Positions 18,216 through 28,231 are shown, counted from the stretch's first letter. The stretch is DNA of 64,000 nucleotides from Verrucomicrobiota bacterium (GCA_012517205.1 JAAYVL010000153.1:24667-88666); one strand, 5' to 3'. Notes: generated by a model from the letters alone, not told the origin. Program-made: numbers and translations.

Positions 18216-19199
18216 ATGAGACCACACCCCAGGATTATTGATCGCATCATCGCAGGCCTTCAGGAAAGCCGGACAATTTGTGTAGCGGGGCATATTCGAC
18301 CGGATGGGGATTGTGTCGGGTCGCAACTTGGATTGACGCTCGCGCTGCGCAACGCCGGCAAGCAAGTAGTGTGCTGGAATGAAGACCGCATCCCGCAAAA
18401 GTACGAATTTCTTGATGCGGACGGCATTATCCAGAAACCAATGCCCGGATTGGAATTTGACTGCGTGGTTGCGGTGGATGCCGCCACATTCGATCGCTTG
18501 GGCTCGGTCGGGCAATACATTAGCCGGCGCAAGCTCTTCATCAACATTGACCACCATGAGAGCAACTCACGGTTCGCTGACCTCAACTGGGTTTCGGTGC
18601 GCGAACCCTCTACCGGAGAACTGGTTTACCGGCTGCTGAAGATTGCGAAATGGCCCATCACTCGGCGCATCGCCGACTGTCTGTTCACGGCGGTATCCAC
18701 GGATACAGGCTCGTTTCAGTATGCCAGCACCCAGCCCGGCACGTACCACGTAGCAGGTGAATTGGTGAGCCGCGGCGCCAATCTGGCCAGGATCTGTAAT
18801 GAAGTGTACCAGTCTTATCCGCTCTCCCGTGCCCGGTTGCTGCGCCATATCTACAGCCACTTCCGTCTGGCACATCAAAATCAGATAGCCTATTTCTGGC
18901 TCAAAAAGGCTGATTTAACCCGCACCGGGGCCGATAGCAGCGACACCGAAGGGTTGATTGATCATATCCGCGCCATCGCCCCGGTTGTGGTGGCTTGCGT
19001 TTTCGAGGAAGTAGAGCCGGAACTGACCCGGGTCAGCCTGCGCTCAAAAAGTGCGAAGGTGAATGTAAGTGAAATCGCCGCTCAATTCGGAGGCGGAGGA
19101 CACTCCGCAGCGGCTGGAGCGCGTATTCTCGGCAAACCCCTTTCCGTGCAGCGGAAGGTCATCGGAGCAGTCAGGCAGATGCTCAACTCGATTCACTGA
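18216..19199 (+). CDS. nrnA: DHH-family oligoribonuclease / 3'-phosphoadenosine 5'-phosphate phosphatase (NrnA-like)
   Basis: NrnA-like DHH/DHHA1 enzymes degrade short oligoribonucleotides and often hydrolyse pAp, using manganese in the cytosol. Metal-binding motifs are visible: 'GHIRPDGDCVGS' (~25-36), 'VAVDAA', the DHH triad in 'NIDHHESNSRF' (D112-H114) and 'VSTDTGSF'. The DHHA1 substrate motif 'GGGGHSAAAG' is at 292-301. At 327 residues it matches the family. It follows rbfA closely, a common arrangement in the nusA operon of Firmicutes and related phyla; truB, which often comes next, is absent here. Confidence 0.92.
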   Translation: MRPHPRIIDRIIAGLQESRTICVAGHIRPDGDCVGSQLGLTLALRNAGKQVVCWNEDRIPQKYEFLDADGIIQKPMPGLEFDCVVAVDAATFDRLGSVGQYISRRKLFINIDHHESNSRFADLNWVSVREPSTGELVYRLLKIAKWPITRRIADCLFTAVSTDTGSFQYASTQPGTYHVAGELVSRGANLARICNEVYQSYPLSRARLLRHIYSHFRLAHQNQIAYFWLKKADLTRTGADSSDTEGLIDHIRAIAPVVVACVFEEVEPELTRVSLRSKSAKVNVSEIAAQFGGGGHSAAAGARILGKPLSVQRKVIGAVRQMLNSIH

Positions 19200-19348
19200 T
19201 TCGACGCCGTTTCTTAACACGTACCTATTGTTCGTGTGGGCCGGTAGGGATGGTCCTACCCATGGAGAACGAGTCTTTATAGAAACGGTAACGAATGGAA
19301 CCCCTTGGCGAGGTGCGATATGACCTCATCGCGGCTGCCTGACGAATT

Positions 19349-20038
19349 TCAGAGCTTTCCCGCTGCCGCCGGATCGGCCAATACCAGAGTTCGGTCGCGG
19401 CGCACACGGCTAGCCGGGATCGTCAGCTCTCCCTCACACAATCGTAACAGCATCTCCGCTTTGTCCGCGCCCGTCACCACCCACAGGATGCGTCGTGCGC
19501 GATTGAGAATCGGATAGGTCAACGTCATTCGCCGACGGCCCTGGTAAGGTTGGGTTGGTGCCACGTCCGCTTCCGTGACTTGGAGCACCGGATCGCCCGG
19601 TATCAATGACGCGGTGTGCCCGTCCGCGCCAAGGCCCAGGTGGACGAGGTCAAGAACTGGCGGAATGCCGGCGATTCCCTGCAGTACGTGAGCGTAGTTT
19701 CGGGATGCCGTTTCGAGGTCCGGAAAATCCACAGGCATAGCCTGGATTTGTTTCGCGAGCAGCGAGACGCACCCCAGCAAACTCTCACGCAAGTGAACAA
19801 GATTTCGGTCTGGATGTTCCGGTGGTGCCACCCGTTCATCTACCTGCACCACGTAGACGCGATCCCACGGAACTTGCTCGCACGTTAACGCACGCAGCAT
19901 TTTCCAAGGCGTGCGGCCCCCGCTGACGGCCAGGACGAATCGACCCCGCGCCGCCACGGCTTCCCTAGCCGTGCAGGCGATTTCCCTGGCCGCCGCGGCG
20001 GCGACCGCCTCGACGTCCGGTTGCACACGAATTTCCAT
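19349..20038 (-). CDS. pgl: 6-phosphogluconolactonase
   Basis: Pgl hydrolyses 6-phosphogluconolactone in the oxidative pentose phosphate pathway. This DevB-type enzyme has 'VLAVSGGRTPWKMLRAL', the phosphate-binding P-loop-like N-terminal motif, then 'VDERVAPPEHPDRN' and the family signature 'GLGADGHTASLIPG'. Starting at 'MEIRVQPDVEA' (20038) gives 229 residues; the longer track start adds an unrelated leader. It is the third gene of a minus-strand operon pgm-pgi-pgl, 112 nt after pgi. Glucosamine-6-phosphate deaminase has a related fold, but the GHTASL motif with GADG favours Pgl. Confidence 0.9.
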   Translation of the reverse strand: MEIRVQPDVEAVAAAAAREIACTAREAVAARGRFVLAVSGGRTPWKMLRALTCEQVPWDRVYVVQVDERVAPPEHPDRNLVHLRESLLGCVSLLAKQIQAMPVDFPDLETASRNYAHVLQGIAGIPPVLDLVHLGLGADGHTASLIPGDPVLQVTEADVAPTQPYQGRRRMTLTYPILNRARRILWVVTGADKAEMLLRLCEGELTIPASRVRRDRTLVLADPAAAGKL

Positions 20039-20150
20039 GATGCCGGCTAGAGCGGTTTCACTGGCCTCGTAGCCGTTTGGTGGCCAAGAACAGGCTGTAA
20101 ACATTGGCGATTAAAGATTCTGCGGCGGCCACAGTTTAGTTTAAACCGCT

Positions 20151-21791
20151 CTAACGCTTTTTCAACCGCCGATAGCGACAAATAAGATTGTTTGTGGAAC
20201 TGTCATGCTTCAGCTCCGGATCACCCGTACTTTCCAGTTCAGCAGCGATATTCTGCGCCAGCACTTTGCCGAGTTGGACGCCCCATTGGTCGAAAGAGTT
20301 GATGTTCCAAATTACGCCTTGGGTGAAAACAACATGTTCATAGAGTGCCACGAGCGCACCCAGCGTGGTGGGCGTGAGGCGTTCAGCCAGAAGGGTGTTT
20401 GACGGGCGATTGCCCGTGAATACCCGGTGTGGTACGAGCCAACTCGGCGTGTCCCGGACCTCCTCTGGCCTCAGGCCAAAAGCCAGCGCCTCACCTTGCG
20501 CAAAGGCATTTGCCAGTAGCAGTTCATGATGATGCCCTAGCGGCACGAGTTCCTGAGCAAATGCGATGAAATCGCACGGAATAAGCCGCGTTCCTTGGTG
20601 AATCAATTGGTAGAATGAGTGCTGCCCGTTGGTTCCCGGTTCGCCAAAATAGACGGGGCAAGTATCATAATTTACCGCTTGGCCATCCAAGGTGACGTTC
20701 TTGCCGTTGCTTTCCATGGTCAACTGTTGCAAGTAAGCCGGAAAGCGTTTGAGGTACTGTTCGTAAGGCAGAACCGCCACCGCCGGCGCTCCAAAGAAGT
20801 TGTTGTTCCAGATGTTCAGCAAGGCCATGATCACCGGCAGATTCCTCTCAAACGGTTCCCGGCGGAAATGTTCGTCCATTTGGCGGAAGCCGTCCAACAT
20901 CGCGCGGAAGTGCTCCGGGCCTATGGCTATCATTGTGGAAAGGCCAATCGCTGATCCCATGGAGTAGCGGCCGCCAACCCAATCCCAAAAGCCAAACATG
21001 TTGGTCGTATCTATGCCAAAGTCAGCCACACGCTGGGCTTGGGTGGAAACGGCGACAAAATGTTTTGCGACCGCTTTTTCATCCGCGCCCAATCCATTGA
21101 GCAGCCACTGACGGGCGCTTCTGGCATTTGTAATAGTCTCCAGTGTATTGAACATCTTGGAGGACACGATGAACAGCGTCTCCGCCGGATCCAAGCCCCG
21201 AGTCGCTTCCTCCAAGTCGCTTCCATCTATGTTAGAGACAAATCGGAAGGTTATAGTCCGGGTGCTGTAATGCTTGAGGGCTTCATAGGCCATCACCGGG
21301 CCGAGGTCGGAGCCTCCAATGCCAATGTTGACAAGATTACGGATCGGTTTGCCGGTGTACCCCTTCCAGGTCCCACACCGAACGCGATCGGCAAAATCAG
21401 CCATCCGGTCGAGAACCGCATGCACTTCCGGCACCACATTCCGGTTGTCCACGAGCATGGACTCACTCCTGGGGGCGCGCAAAGCTACGTGCAGGGCGGC
21501 GCGATCTTCGGTGAAATTAATCTTATCCCCGCGGAACATCGCTTCAATGCGTTCGGACAATCTGGATTCCCGCGCCAGTTGCAGGAGAAGTTTAATCGTT
21601 TCGTCCGTGATACGATTCTTGGAATAGTCCAGGAACCATCCTGCGGCTTCGGCATTTAGCCGTTCCCCGCGCTGCGGATCGTTAGCGAAGAGATCCCGCA
21701 AATGCCATTGGCGGGCAGTCCGAAAATGCGCAGCCAGCGTCTTCCAGGCATCGCGCTCTACAAGAAATTTGGGGCTAACAGTAGGATTCAT
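20151..21791 (-). CDS. pgi: Glucose-6-phosphate isomerase
   Basis: Pgi interconverts glucose-6-phosphate and fructose-6-phosphate. The 546-residue length matches the long (E. coli-type) family. Signature segments are present: '[18 protein letters not shown]', '[15 protein letters not shown]', '[18 protein letters not shown]', '[10 protein letters not shown]', '[18 protein letters not shown]' and '[14 protein letters not shown]', covering both SIS domains and the active-site Glu and Lys. It sits between pgm (43-nt gap upstream) and pgl, and the three enzymes connect glycogen/glucose-1-phosphate, glycolysis and the pentose phosphate pathway. Confidence 0.97.
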   Translation of the reverse strand: MNPTVSPKFLVERDAWKTLAAHFRTARQWHLRDLFANDPQRGERLNAEAAGWFLDYSKNRITDETIKLLLQLARESRLSERIEAMFRGDKINFTEDRAALHVALRAPRSESMLVDNRNVVPEVHAVLDRMADFADRVRCGTWKGYTGKPIRNLVNIGIGGSDLGPVMAYEALKHYSTRTITFRFVSNIDGSDLEEATRGLDPAETLFIVSSKMFNTLETITNARSARQWLLNGLGADEKAVAKHFVAVSTQAQRVADFGIDTTNMFGFWDWVGGRYSMGSAIGLSTMIAIGPEHFRAMLDGFRQMDEHFRREPFERNLPVIMALLNIWNNNFFGAPAVAVLPYEQYLKRFPAYLQQLTMESNGKNVTLDGQAVNYDTCPVYFGEPGTNGQHSFYQLIHQGTRLIPCDFIAFAQELVPLGHHHELLLANAFAQGEALAFGLRPEEVRDTPSWLVPHRVFTGNRPSNTLLAERLTPTTLGALVALYEHVVFTQGVIWNINSFDQWGVQLGKVLAQNIAAELESTGDPELKHDSSTNNLICRYRRLKKR

Positions 21792-21834
21792 GATTCTTGA
21801 TCGCCCCGGCCGTTAAGCGAAGGCCGGCGGCCTT

Positions 21835-23517
21835 TTAGTCATTCAAAGCAAGGCTGACAATGTTCTGCGCTTCATGGACAATAGCTTCCAAGTGTTTCTC
21901 ATCGCAGAAACTTTCGGCATAAATCTTGTAAAGGTTCTCGGTGCCAGAAGGTCGGGCGGCGAACCAACCATTGGCTGCCACCACCTTTAACCCACCGAAG
22001 GGTTCATGGGATCCCGGCGCGTGCGTCAGCCTGGCAATGATGGTTTCACCCGCCAGGCTCGGCGCCTTGACCGCTTCGGGTGATAGTTTTGCCAGGCGCG
22101 CTTTCTTCTCTGGGGTGATTGCAGCGTCAATTCGCGTGTAGAAAGGCACCCCAAGTTCCATAGTGAGCATCTGATAATGCTCTCCCGGATCCTTACCGGT
22201 GCAGGCCGTAATCTCTGCAGCCAACAAAGCCAGCAAAATGCCATCTTTATCCGTAGTCCAAACTGTTCCTTCACGCCGCAAAAAGCTGGCCCCTGCACTT
22301 TCCTCGCCGCCAAAACAAAAGGAGCCTTCAAACAGCCCCGATGCAAAATACTTGAATCCCACCGGCACCTCGATCAACGTCCAGCCCAGTTTTCGCACTA
22401 CGCGATCAATCAGGCTACTGCTGACCAGCGTCTTGCCCACCGCAGCCTTAGGATTCCAGTTTGGCCGGTGACTGAGCAAATAGTGAATGGCCACTGCTAA
22501 ATAGTGATTTGGATTCAACAACCCTGCCGACGGTGTAACAATGCCATGCCGATCAGCGTCCGGGTCGTTGCCAAAAGCCACTTGGTAATGCTCCTTCAAT
22601 CCAACCAATCCGGCCATTGCGTAAGCACTTGAACAATCCATACGAACTTTACCATCATGGTCCACTGGCATGAATGAAAAGGTCGGATCCAGCCGCGGGT
22701 TAACCACGGTGAGGTCCAACTTATAGATGGAGTTTATCATTTCCCAGAACGGCAGTGAGGCCCCACCCAGCGGGTCCACCCCTAACCGAAGTCCGCCCGC
22801 ATGAACCGCATCCATGTCAATGGCATTACGCAAATCCTGGACATACGCTAAAACGAGATCTTCCTTGTGAGTGGTTGCCGCCGAAAGTGCCCGGTCGAAT
22901 GGGATCCGGCTCACACCAGCATTGCCGTCGCGTAGCAGTTCATTAGCCCGCCGTTCAATCCATTTCGTAACCCCTGTGTCCGCCGGGCCGCCATTTGACG
23001 GATTATACTTAAATCCGCCATCCTCCGGTGGGTTATGCGATGGTGTAATAACAATACCATCCGCCAAGGCTTCCTTACGGTTCCGGTTATAAACCAGAAT
23101 AGCCCGCGAGATAACCGGAGTGGGGGTTACGCCATCGTTGCGCTGAATGATCACCTCGACATTATTGGCGGCCAGTACTTCGAGGGCGGAGCGTTGGGCC
23201 ACCCCCGAAAGCGCATGTGTATCCTTGCCCATGTACAGCGGCCCACGGATACCTTGGCAACGCCGATAATCACAAATCGCTTGAGTAATCGCTAGAACGT
23301 GAGCTTCGGTAAAAGTCCCGCGCAGCGGACTGCCACGATGCCCCGACGTGCCGAAACTGACCGCTTGGTTGCGGTTGCCGGGGTCAGGTTTCTGGTGGTA
23401 ATATTCGCGCGCAAGTTGCTTGAGGTCCACCAGTTTTTCCCGCGGTATGAGTTTGCCAGCGAGCGGTGAAGCTCCCGTCGGCTTATTTGTATTGCTGCTA
23501 ACCATCGCGAGACTCAT
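21835..23517 (-). CDS. pgm: Phosphoglucomutase (alpha-D-glucose phosphate-specific)
   Basis: Pgm interconverts glucose-1-phosphate and glucose-6-phosphate. From '[15 protein letters not shown]' the protein is 560 residues, close to E. coli Pgm. '[17 protein letters not shown]' is at ~54-70. The phosphoserine loop '[17 protein letters not shown]' has the serine at about residue 160. The metal-binding loop is '[10 protein letters not shown]', and the sugar-binding loop includes 'GEESAGASF'. The track ORF extends 36 codons further without similarity; ATGs at 23517 and 23505 are both plausible. It is the first gene of the pgm-pgi-pgl operon. Confidence 0.95.
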   Translation of the reverse strand: MSLAMVSSNTNKPTGASPLAGKLIPREKLVDLKQLAREYYHQKPDPGNRNQAVSFGTSGHRGSPLRGTFTEAHVLAITQAICDYRRCQGIRGPLYMGKDTHALSGVAQRSALEVLAANNVEVIIQRNDGVTPTPVISRAILVYNRNRKEALADGIVITPSHNPPEDGGFKYNPSNGGPADTGVTKWIERRANELLRDGNAGVSRIPFDRALSAATTHKEDLVLAYVQDLRNAIDMDAVHAGGLRLGVDPLGGASLPFWEMINSIYKLDLTVVNPRLDPTFSFMPVDHDGKVRMDCSSAYAMAGLVGLKEHYQVAFGNDPDADRHGIVTPSAGLLNPNHYLAVAIHYLLSHRPNWNPKAAVGKTLVSSSLIDRVVRKLGWTLIEVPVGFKYFASGLFEGSFCFGGEESAGASFLRREGTVWTTDKDGILLALLAAEITACTGKDPGEHYQMLTMELGVPFYTRIDAAITPEKKARLAKLSPEAVKAPSLAGETIIARLTHAPGSHEPFGGLKVVAANGWFAARPSGTENLYKIYAESFCDEKHLEAIVHEAQNIVSLALND

Positions 23518-23796
23518 AAAGGGAAATCTACGCCGATTCAATATTAACTGTTGTCCCAAACTAACTTTAACCTGATTTGCCGGATACGCTGAACTTTCAA
23601 ACTCCTGTGGACTTTCGAAAACCAACTAAACGAAACCGCAGCGATTCAGTTGGGTGGTTCAACTGCCTGCCCTCATTTCATCCCAAAAAACTAGGTTGCG
23701 GTGGTTTTCATAGAGGGTGAAGCGGTCTGGTTCCAAGCTGAGAGGCTCGGAATCGCGGGACTGGAATTGAACTCTCCGCAGTTGGCTTCGGCCAGC

Positions 23797-24960
23797 GTAA
23801 TACCACTTCTCTATAATAATCAGAACAATATGCTTGCGATTTGGAAGGGGATGTGAGACGCATCGGCATGGCCCGAGCCCGACTCAAACTGACCGTCCTT
23901 CCGGCCCAGAAAGCCGAGTTGGAACAACGATTCAAGGCGGCGAACAACGTTCGCCAGCGTCAACGACTCCAAGCGATCCTGTTGGCCACCACGGGGCGGC
24001 ACGGCTACCGAGACATCGCCCAGATAGTGGGCTGTGCCCCGAGCACCTTCGCCCTGTGGCTCAACAAGTATCTGGCCGGCGGGGTGGAGGAATTGCTGCG
24101 CCGGGACACGCCCCCCGGTTCGAGCAGTCCGATCGGGGCCCCCGCCGTGCAGGAAGCGTTGGTGGCAGGCTTGAAATCCGGGCGTTGGCGCACGGCGGGA
24201 CAGGTCGCCGCTTGGCTGCAGGAGGAACACGGGATCAAGCGGGCGGCCAAATCCCTGTATCGGTGGTTGGGAAAAGCCGGAGGCGCGCTGCGGGTTCCGC
24301 GCCCTGCCCACGTGTTGCAGAACCCGTTGGCCCGCGCCGCCTTCCGCGCCGAGTTGGAGGAACGGCTTAAACGGCTGGCCTTGCCCAAAGATCGACCGGT
24401 GAAGATCTGGGTGGCCGATGAAAGCCGGTTTGGTCTGCATACGCACCGTCGGCGTTGTTGGACGCTGCGCGGGCAGCGGGTGGTGATTGCGCAACAGCAG
24501 CGCTATGAGTGGGAATATGTATATGGGGCCCTGGAAGGGTTGACGGGGCAGGCTCAGTTCCGGTTTATGCCTTCGGTCGGTCTGGACTTCAGCCGGGATT
24601 TTCTGGGGCAAATTGCCGCCCGCGATCCGTTTGCCGAGCCTGTGGTAATTGGGGATCAGGCCGGTTTTCACCCGCGCGCGGAGGATAAGCATCTGCCCCA
24701 ACGGGTTCATCTGCTTCCCTTGCCCCCCCTACAGCCCAGAACTCAATCCTATCGAGGGGCTATGGGACCAAGTGCAGGACATCACGTGCAATCAACGTCA
24801 CACCAGCTTGGACACTTTGGAGGAATCGCTGACCCGGGCGCTGCGCCCATTCTGGGAAACGCCGGCCAAAGTCTTATCCCTCATTCACCACTGGCTTCAC
24901 GCTAAAGCAAACGCTACGCTTTGACCCACTGTTCCGATTCACGGTGAGAAATGGTATGAC
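23797..24960 (+). mobile_element. IS630-family insertion sequence
   Basis: The element is bounded by imperfect ~33-bp terminal inverted repeats. The left end GTAATACCACTTCTC (from 23797) matches the reverse complement of the right end (GTCATACCATTTCTC, ending at 24960) at 13 of 15 bases. A second block AATCAGAACA / AATCGGAACA lies farther in. It contains one transposase reading frame with an internal frameshift. No TA target duplication is visible, and the right end abuts a truncated second IS630 transposase, suggesting an adjacent deletion. Confidence 0.75.
23868..24924 (+). pseudogene. IS630 family transposase with +1 frame change at a C7 run
   Basis: This is a DDE transposase of the IS630/Tc1 group. 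The N-terminal helix-turn-helix region 'HGYRDIAQIVGCAPSTFALWLN' binds the ends. Catalytic acids are seen in 'IWVADESRFGLHTH', 'VVIGDQAGFH' and 'PYSPELNPIEGLWD'. The first two lie in the 23868 frame (to 24905); the third lies in the overlapping frame 24649-24924. The switch maps to CCCCCCC at 24723-24729, where one C fewer would restore a single ~352-codon frame. It may be a decay mutation or slippage-dependent expression; I list it as a pseudogene because the first is simpler. 'MARARLKLTV' at 23868 is the start. Confidence 0.8.
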
Positions 24961-24966
24961 ATATAA

Positions 24967-25581
24967 AAAAAGACACTCCGCGCCAGCGAACAGGATCGGT
25001 CGGACATAGCGCAGGTCCGCCGAGAATGGAAACGTCGCCAGGCCGGGTTGGATCCGGCAAAACTGATCTTCCTGGATGAATCCGGAGCCAAGACCAACAT
25101 GACGCGCCTGCGCGGCAGGGCATTGCGAGGGCAACGCGTGCATGCCAAGAGTCCGCATGGTCATTGGCGAACCACCACGATGTTATGCGCCATACGGATG
25201 GACGGTTCCACCGCCTGCATGGCCGTGGACGGGCCGACCGATACGGAGGTGTTTCGAGCTTATGTGGAGGGCGTATTGTGTCCCACCGTTAAAGAAGGAG
25301 ACATGGTGGTGATGGACAATCTCTCCCCTCACAAAAGCGAAGCAACCCGCTCGGTGCTTAAGGCTGCGGGTGCCCAAGTGATGTTTCTGCCTGCCTATTC
25401 GCCGGACCTCAATCCGATCGAGAACATGTGGAGCAAGGTTAAAAACCACCCCCGTGGCCAAGAGGCACGCAGCGACTCGGAACGGATCGGGGCAATAGCC
25501 TCAGCTTTGAAGACTATCACACGTCAGGATGCAACAAACTGGTTTGCCCATTGCGGTTACAGTTTTATTAATTTGCTCTAG
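24967..25581 (+). pseudogene. IS630 family transposase, N-terminally truncated
   Basis: An open frame from just after a TAA at 24964-24966 reads 'KKTLRASEQDRSDIAQVRRE', then 'LIFLDESGAKTNMTR', 'MVVMDNLSPHKS' and 'LPAYSPDLNPIENMWSKVK', the three DDE blocks of an IS630 transposase. The N-terminal helix-turn-helix half is missing, and the fragment begins within a few bases of the right end of the neighbouring IS630. The track's start at 25048 is a TTG inside the DDE domain. A separately translated second ORF is possible, since some IS630 elements use two ORFs, but no first ORF remains here. It differs clearly in sequence from the transposase at 23868. Confidence 0.8.
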
Positions 25582-25602
25582 CGTTCGTTGGGAGCCCCGC
25601 GG

Positions 25603-26616
25603 CTACGGGCGATGGGAATGCGCGTAGGCGCAAAGGGCGCGGAGATTTTCGTGGGGAGTATCACGGGGAACTTCACAACCGGCACCGACGATGAATCGCG
25701 GCCCGGCCTGGCGGTGGCATTCCGCTATGGCCCGGGTGACGTCGTCCGGATTCCCATTGCGCAGAATGGTGACCGGGTTCAGGTTGCCAAGCAGGACGGG
25801 ATCCGGCCCCATCTTTTGCCGCGCCTCGGTGAGCGGGGCTAGGGAGTCCAGGTCAATAATATCACAACCGAGCCGGCTCATGCCCTCCAGTATCTGGCGG
25901 GTATTGCCACAGATATGCAGGCGGACCCGGCCGCCAAGGGCGTGGATGCCGTCCACAAGCTGCTTTTCGTAAGGCCAGACAAACTCGTTGTAAATCCCCG
26001 GGCCGACGAGCGACGCGGCGGCATCGCCAACGCCGATGATGTCCGCCCCGGCCTTGATCTGCTCGCGCGCAAACCGCAGCTCCATTTCAATAACGAAAGC
26101 GAAGAGGTCGCGCACAAAAGCCGGGTCATCGTAGAAGTCCATCATCAGGGTGTTAATGCCGCGCAGGTCGGCGGCTTCGGCGATGGGCCCCTCGACCCAG
26201 CCCTCAATGATCATTTCCTTCCCGACGCGCTGCTGGTACAACTCCAGCGCCTTGAGGGCGTTGTGCATACGGCCGCCGCCGCGCGGGTCCGGAACTTTCA
26301 GGGAGAGCAGCCGGGCCTTATCCGCCAGCAGGGACTGGCCTTCCACGAGCGCGACGGGCTGATGATCGAAATACTCCACCGCCGCGCCGCAATCCGCCGC
26401 CTCGCGTGCGGGATCGGACATGGTGTTGACGTAGTCGAAGCCGAAGGCCTCCGCGGTGCGAATTTGCCCCTCGACCAGCACCCGGTAGTCGGTGCAGTAA
26501 TCACGGTAGCGCGCGCCGATCAGCGAGCCGGCGAACATCATGGTGATGGGCATGAGCGGCAGCCGGTCAACCGGCTGGCCGGCCAAGTGCGCCAGAACTC
26601 GCTCCCGGCGGGTCAT
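25603..26616 (-). CDS. Uroporphyrinogen decarboxylase-fold (MtaA/CmuA-like) methyltransferase
   Basis: This 337-residue protein has the URO-D fold used by methylcobamide:CoM methyltransferases (MtaA, CmuA C-terminal) that move methyl groups from corrinoid proteins to thiols. Seen are 'RERVLAHLAGQPVDRLP', 'GWVEGPIAEAADLRG', 'IIGVGDAAASLVGPGIYNEF' and 'RVRLHICGNTRQIL'; the H-x-C pair in 'HICGN' matches the zinc ligands of MtaA-type enzymes. Haem-pathway HemE lacks this HxC and lies in other contexts. It follows the homocysteine methyltransferase by 6 nt and a corrinoid protein further upstream, so a corrinoid methyl-transfer role is likely. The acceptor and donor are unknown. Confidence 0.82.
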   Translation of the reverse strand: MTRRERVLAHLAGQPVDRLPLMPITMMFAGSLIGARYRDYCTDYRVLVEGQIRTAEAFGFDYVNTMSDPAREAADCGAAVEYFDHQPVALVEGQSLLADKARLLSLKVPDPRGGGRMHNALKALELYQQRVGKEMIIEGWVEGPIAEAADLRGINTLMMDFYDDPAFVRDLFAFVIEMELRFAREQIKAGADIIGVGDAAASLVGPGIYNEFVWPYEKQLVDGIHALGGRVRLHICGNTRQILEGMSRLGCDIIDLDSLAPLTEARQKMGPDPVLLGNLNPVTILRNGNPDDVTRAIAECHRQAGPRFIVGAGCEVPRDTPHENLRALCAYAHSHRP

Positions 26617-26622
26617 CGGCGG

Positions 26623-27498
26623 TCAGCGATGGCGCAGGGCGCGCCCGGCGGCGACAATAAACTCGGGCCGCGTGCCGCAGCACCCCCCGACCAGGTTGGC
26701 ACCCGCCTGAACCAAGGCCGGAATAGAACCGGCAAACTCCTCGGGAGTCGTAGTGTAGCGGGGTTGCCCGGCCACCATAATCGGCAGCCCGGCATTGGGC
26801 TTCATCCAAATGGGCCGGTCAGTGACCGCGCGCATTCGCCGGCAGATCCCGATGAATCCGGCGGCCCCCTGACCGCAGTTGGCGCCGACGACATCCGCGC
26901 CCGCCGTGATCAGCGCCTGGACGGCTTGCTCGGGCGTATTTCCCATCATGGTGCGATCCTTTTCTTTGCCGCTGTCGAAGACCATGCTGGCCACGACCGG
27001 CAGGCCCGTCTCGCGCGCGGCGCCGATGGCCACCGTGGCCTCCGCCAGGTCGGACATCGTTTCGACAACCAGCGCGTCGGCCCCGGCGCCGGCCAGGGCG
27101 CGGGCCTGCTCGCGGAAGGCCGCCCACAGCTCGGCTTCGGTGACATCGCCGTTCATGAGCAGTTTGCCGGTCGGGCCGATCGAGGCGAACACGCGGGCGC
27201 GGCCAGCGGCGGCCTGGCGCGAAATCTCCACGCCGCGCGCGTTGATCTCGCCGGCTTGATCTCCGGCAGCCGCTTCGGCAAGGCGGATGCGGTTGGCGCC
27301 GAAGGTATTGGTGAGAATCACCCGGCTGCCGGCGGCCACATACGCCGCGGCAACTTCGCCGACGCGCTCCGGGTGGGTGAGGTTCCAAAGGTCCGGCGTC
27401 TCCCCCGCGCCCAGGCCCCGCGCCTGAAGTTCGGTGCCCCATGCGCCGTCGGTTATGACCGGCCCCTGGGAAAGGAGTTCCTCAAGAAGCGGATGCAT
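26623..27498 (-). CDS. Homocysteine S-methyltransferase family protein
   Basis: This is a zinc-dependent methyltransferase domain of 291 residues, equivalent to the homocysteine-binding module of MetH or to betaine/SMM-homocysteine methyltransferases. It begins 'MHPLLEELLSQGPVITDGAW' (start 27498; the longer track ORF reads through the neighbour). It contains 'LTNTFGANRIRL', the first zinc Cys in 'GANCGQGAAG' and the Cys pair in 'GGCCGTRPEFI'. It lies between a stand-alone corrinoid protein (28-nt gap) and an MtaA-like protein (6-nt gap), suggesting a split corrinoid-dependent methionine-forming or demethylating system. There is no folate-binding or reactivation domain in the window. Confidence 0.87.
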   Translation of the reverse strand: MHPLLEELLSQGPVITDGAWGTELQARGLGAGETPDLWNLTHPERVGEVAAAYVAAGSRVILTNTFGANRIRLAEAAAGDQAGEINARGVEISRQAAAGRARVFASIGPTGKLLMNGDVTEAELWAAFREQARALAGAGADALVVETMSDLAEATVAIGAARETGLPVVASMVFDSGKEKDRTMMGNTPEQAVQALITAGADVVGANCGQGAAGFIGICRRMRAVTDRPIWMKPNAGLPIMVAGQPRYTTTPEEFAGSIPALVQAGANLVGGCCGTRPEFIVAAGRALRHR

Positions 27499-27526
27499 GG
27501 CCGGCGGAGAAACCCGTGCCGCGGGA

Positions 27527-28165
27527 TCAGGCCACTCCCACGGCCTTCTTGGCCAGGGCCACGGCGCCCACCGCGTTCTCGCTGTAGCCATCCGCGCCGA
27601 TTTCGTCGGCGTATTTCTGGGTAATGGGCGCGCCGCCGATGAGAACCTTGACCTTGCCGCGCACGCCCGCCTGGGTGAGCGCGTCAATCGTGGTCTTCAT
27701 GGCGGGCATGGTCGTGGTCAGCAGGGCGGACATGGCCACAATGTCGGCCTGCTTGGCATTGACCGCTTCAATAAACTTCTCCGGGGAAACATTGACGCCC
27801 AGGTCGAGAACCTCAAAACCGCCGCCCTCGAGCAGGGAAGCGACCAGGTTCTTGCCGATATCGTGCAAATCGCCTTTGACGGTGCCGATGGCGACGCGCC
27901 CAACCGGCTTGTCGCCGCGCGCGATCAGGAGCGGCCGGATGAGCTCGAGGGCGCCCTTCATGGCGCGCGCGGAGATGAGCAACTCGGGCACGAAATACTC
28001 GTTCGCCTCGAAACGGCGTCCCACCTCGTCCATGGCGGGCACCATGTGTTCGTTGACCAGCTTCAGCGGGTCAATCCCGGCGGCCAGGGCTTCTTTGGTG
28101 ATTAGTTGGGCGGTCTTGGCGTCGCCGCTTACCACGGCATCGTAGAGTTGTTTTAGATCCGGCAT
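27527..28165 (-). CDS. Corrinoid (cobalamin-binding) methyl-carrier protein, MtbC/MtaC-like
   Basis: This is a 212-residue stand-alone cobalamin protein with a helical cap (residues ~1-85, including 'FVPELLISARAMKGALEL') and a Rossmann B12 domain. The lower-ligand motif D-x-H-x2-G is present as 'KGDLHDIGKNLV' (D99, H101, G104). It is followed by 'VSALLTTTMPAMKTTI'-type and 'VLIGGAPITQKYADEIGADG' segments, both hallmarks of the family. The start 'MPDLKQLYDAV' at 28165 matches homologues. In the operon it can pass methyl groups to the adjacent homocysteine methyltransferase or MtaA-like protein. The primary methyl donor enzyme is not identified here. Confidence 0.92.
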   Translation of the reverse strand: MPDLKQLYDAVVSGDAKTAQLITKEALAAGIDPLKLVNEHMVPAMDEVGRRFEANEYFVPELLISARAMKGALELIRPLLIARGDKPVGRVAIGTVKGDLHDIGKNLVASLLEGGGFEVLDLGVNVSPEKFIEAVNAKQADIVAMSALLTTTMPAMKTTIDALTQAGVRGKVKVLIGGAPITQKYADEIGADGYSENAVGAVALAKKAVGVA

Positions 28166-28231
28166 GAAGTTCCTTTTAATACGATTTGCACACGTTGTTG
28201 CGGCCACACTAGGCGGGGAAGATATTTCGAG

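Noticed and set aside
19225-19270. GGTAGG...CCTACC hairpin after nrnA as a terminator
   Set aside because: Only a 6-bp stem and no T-run follows it.
25048-25581. Intact 177-aa protein starting at the TTG 25048
   Set aside because: The frame shows family-conserved transposase sequence upstream of that TTG, so this is a truncated IS630 transposase, not a complete gene.
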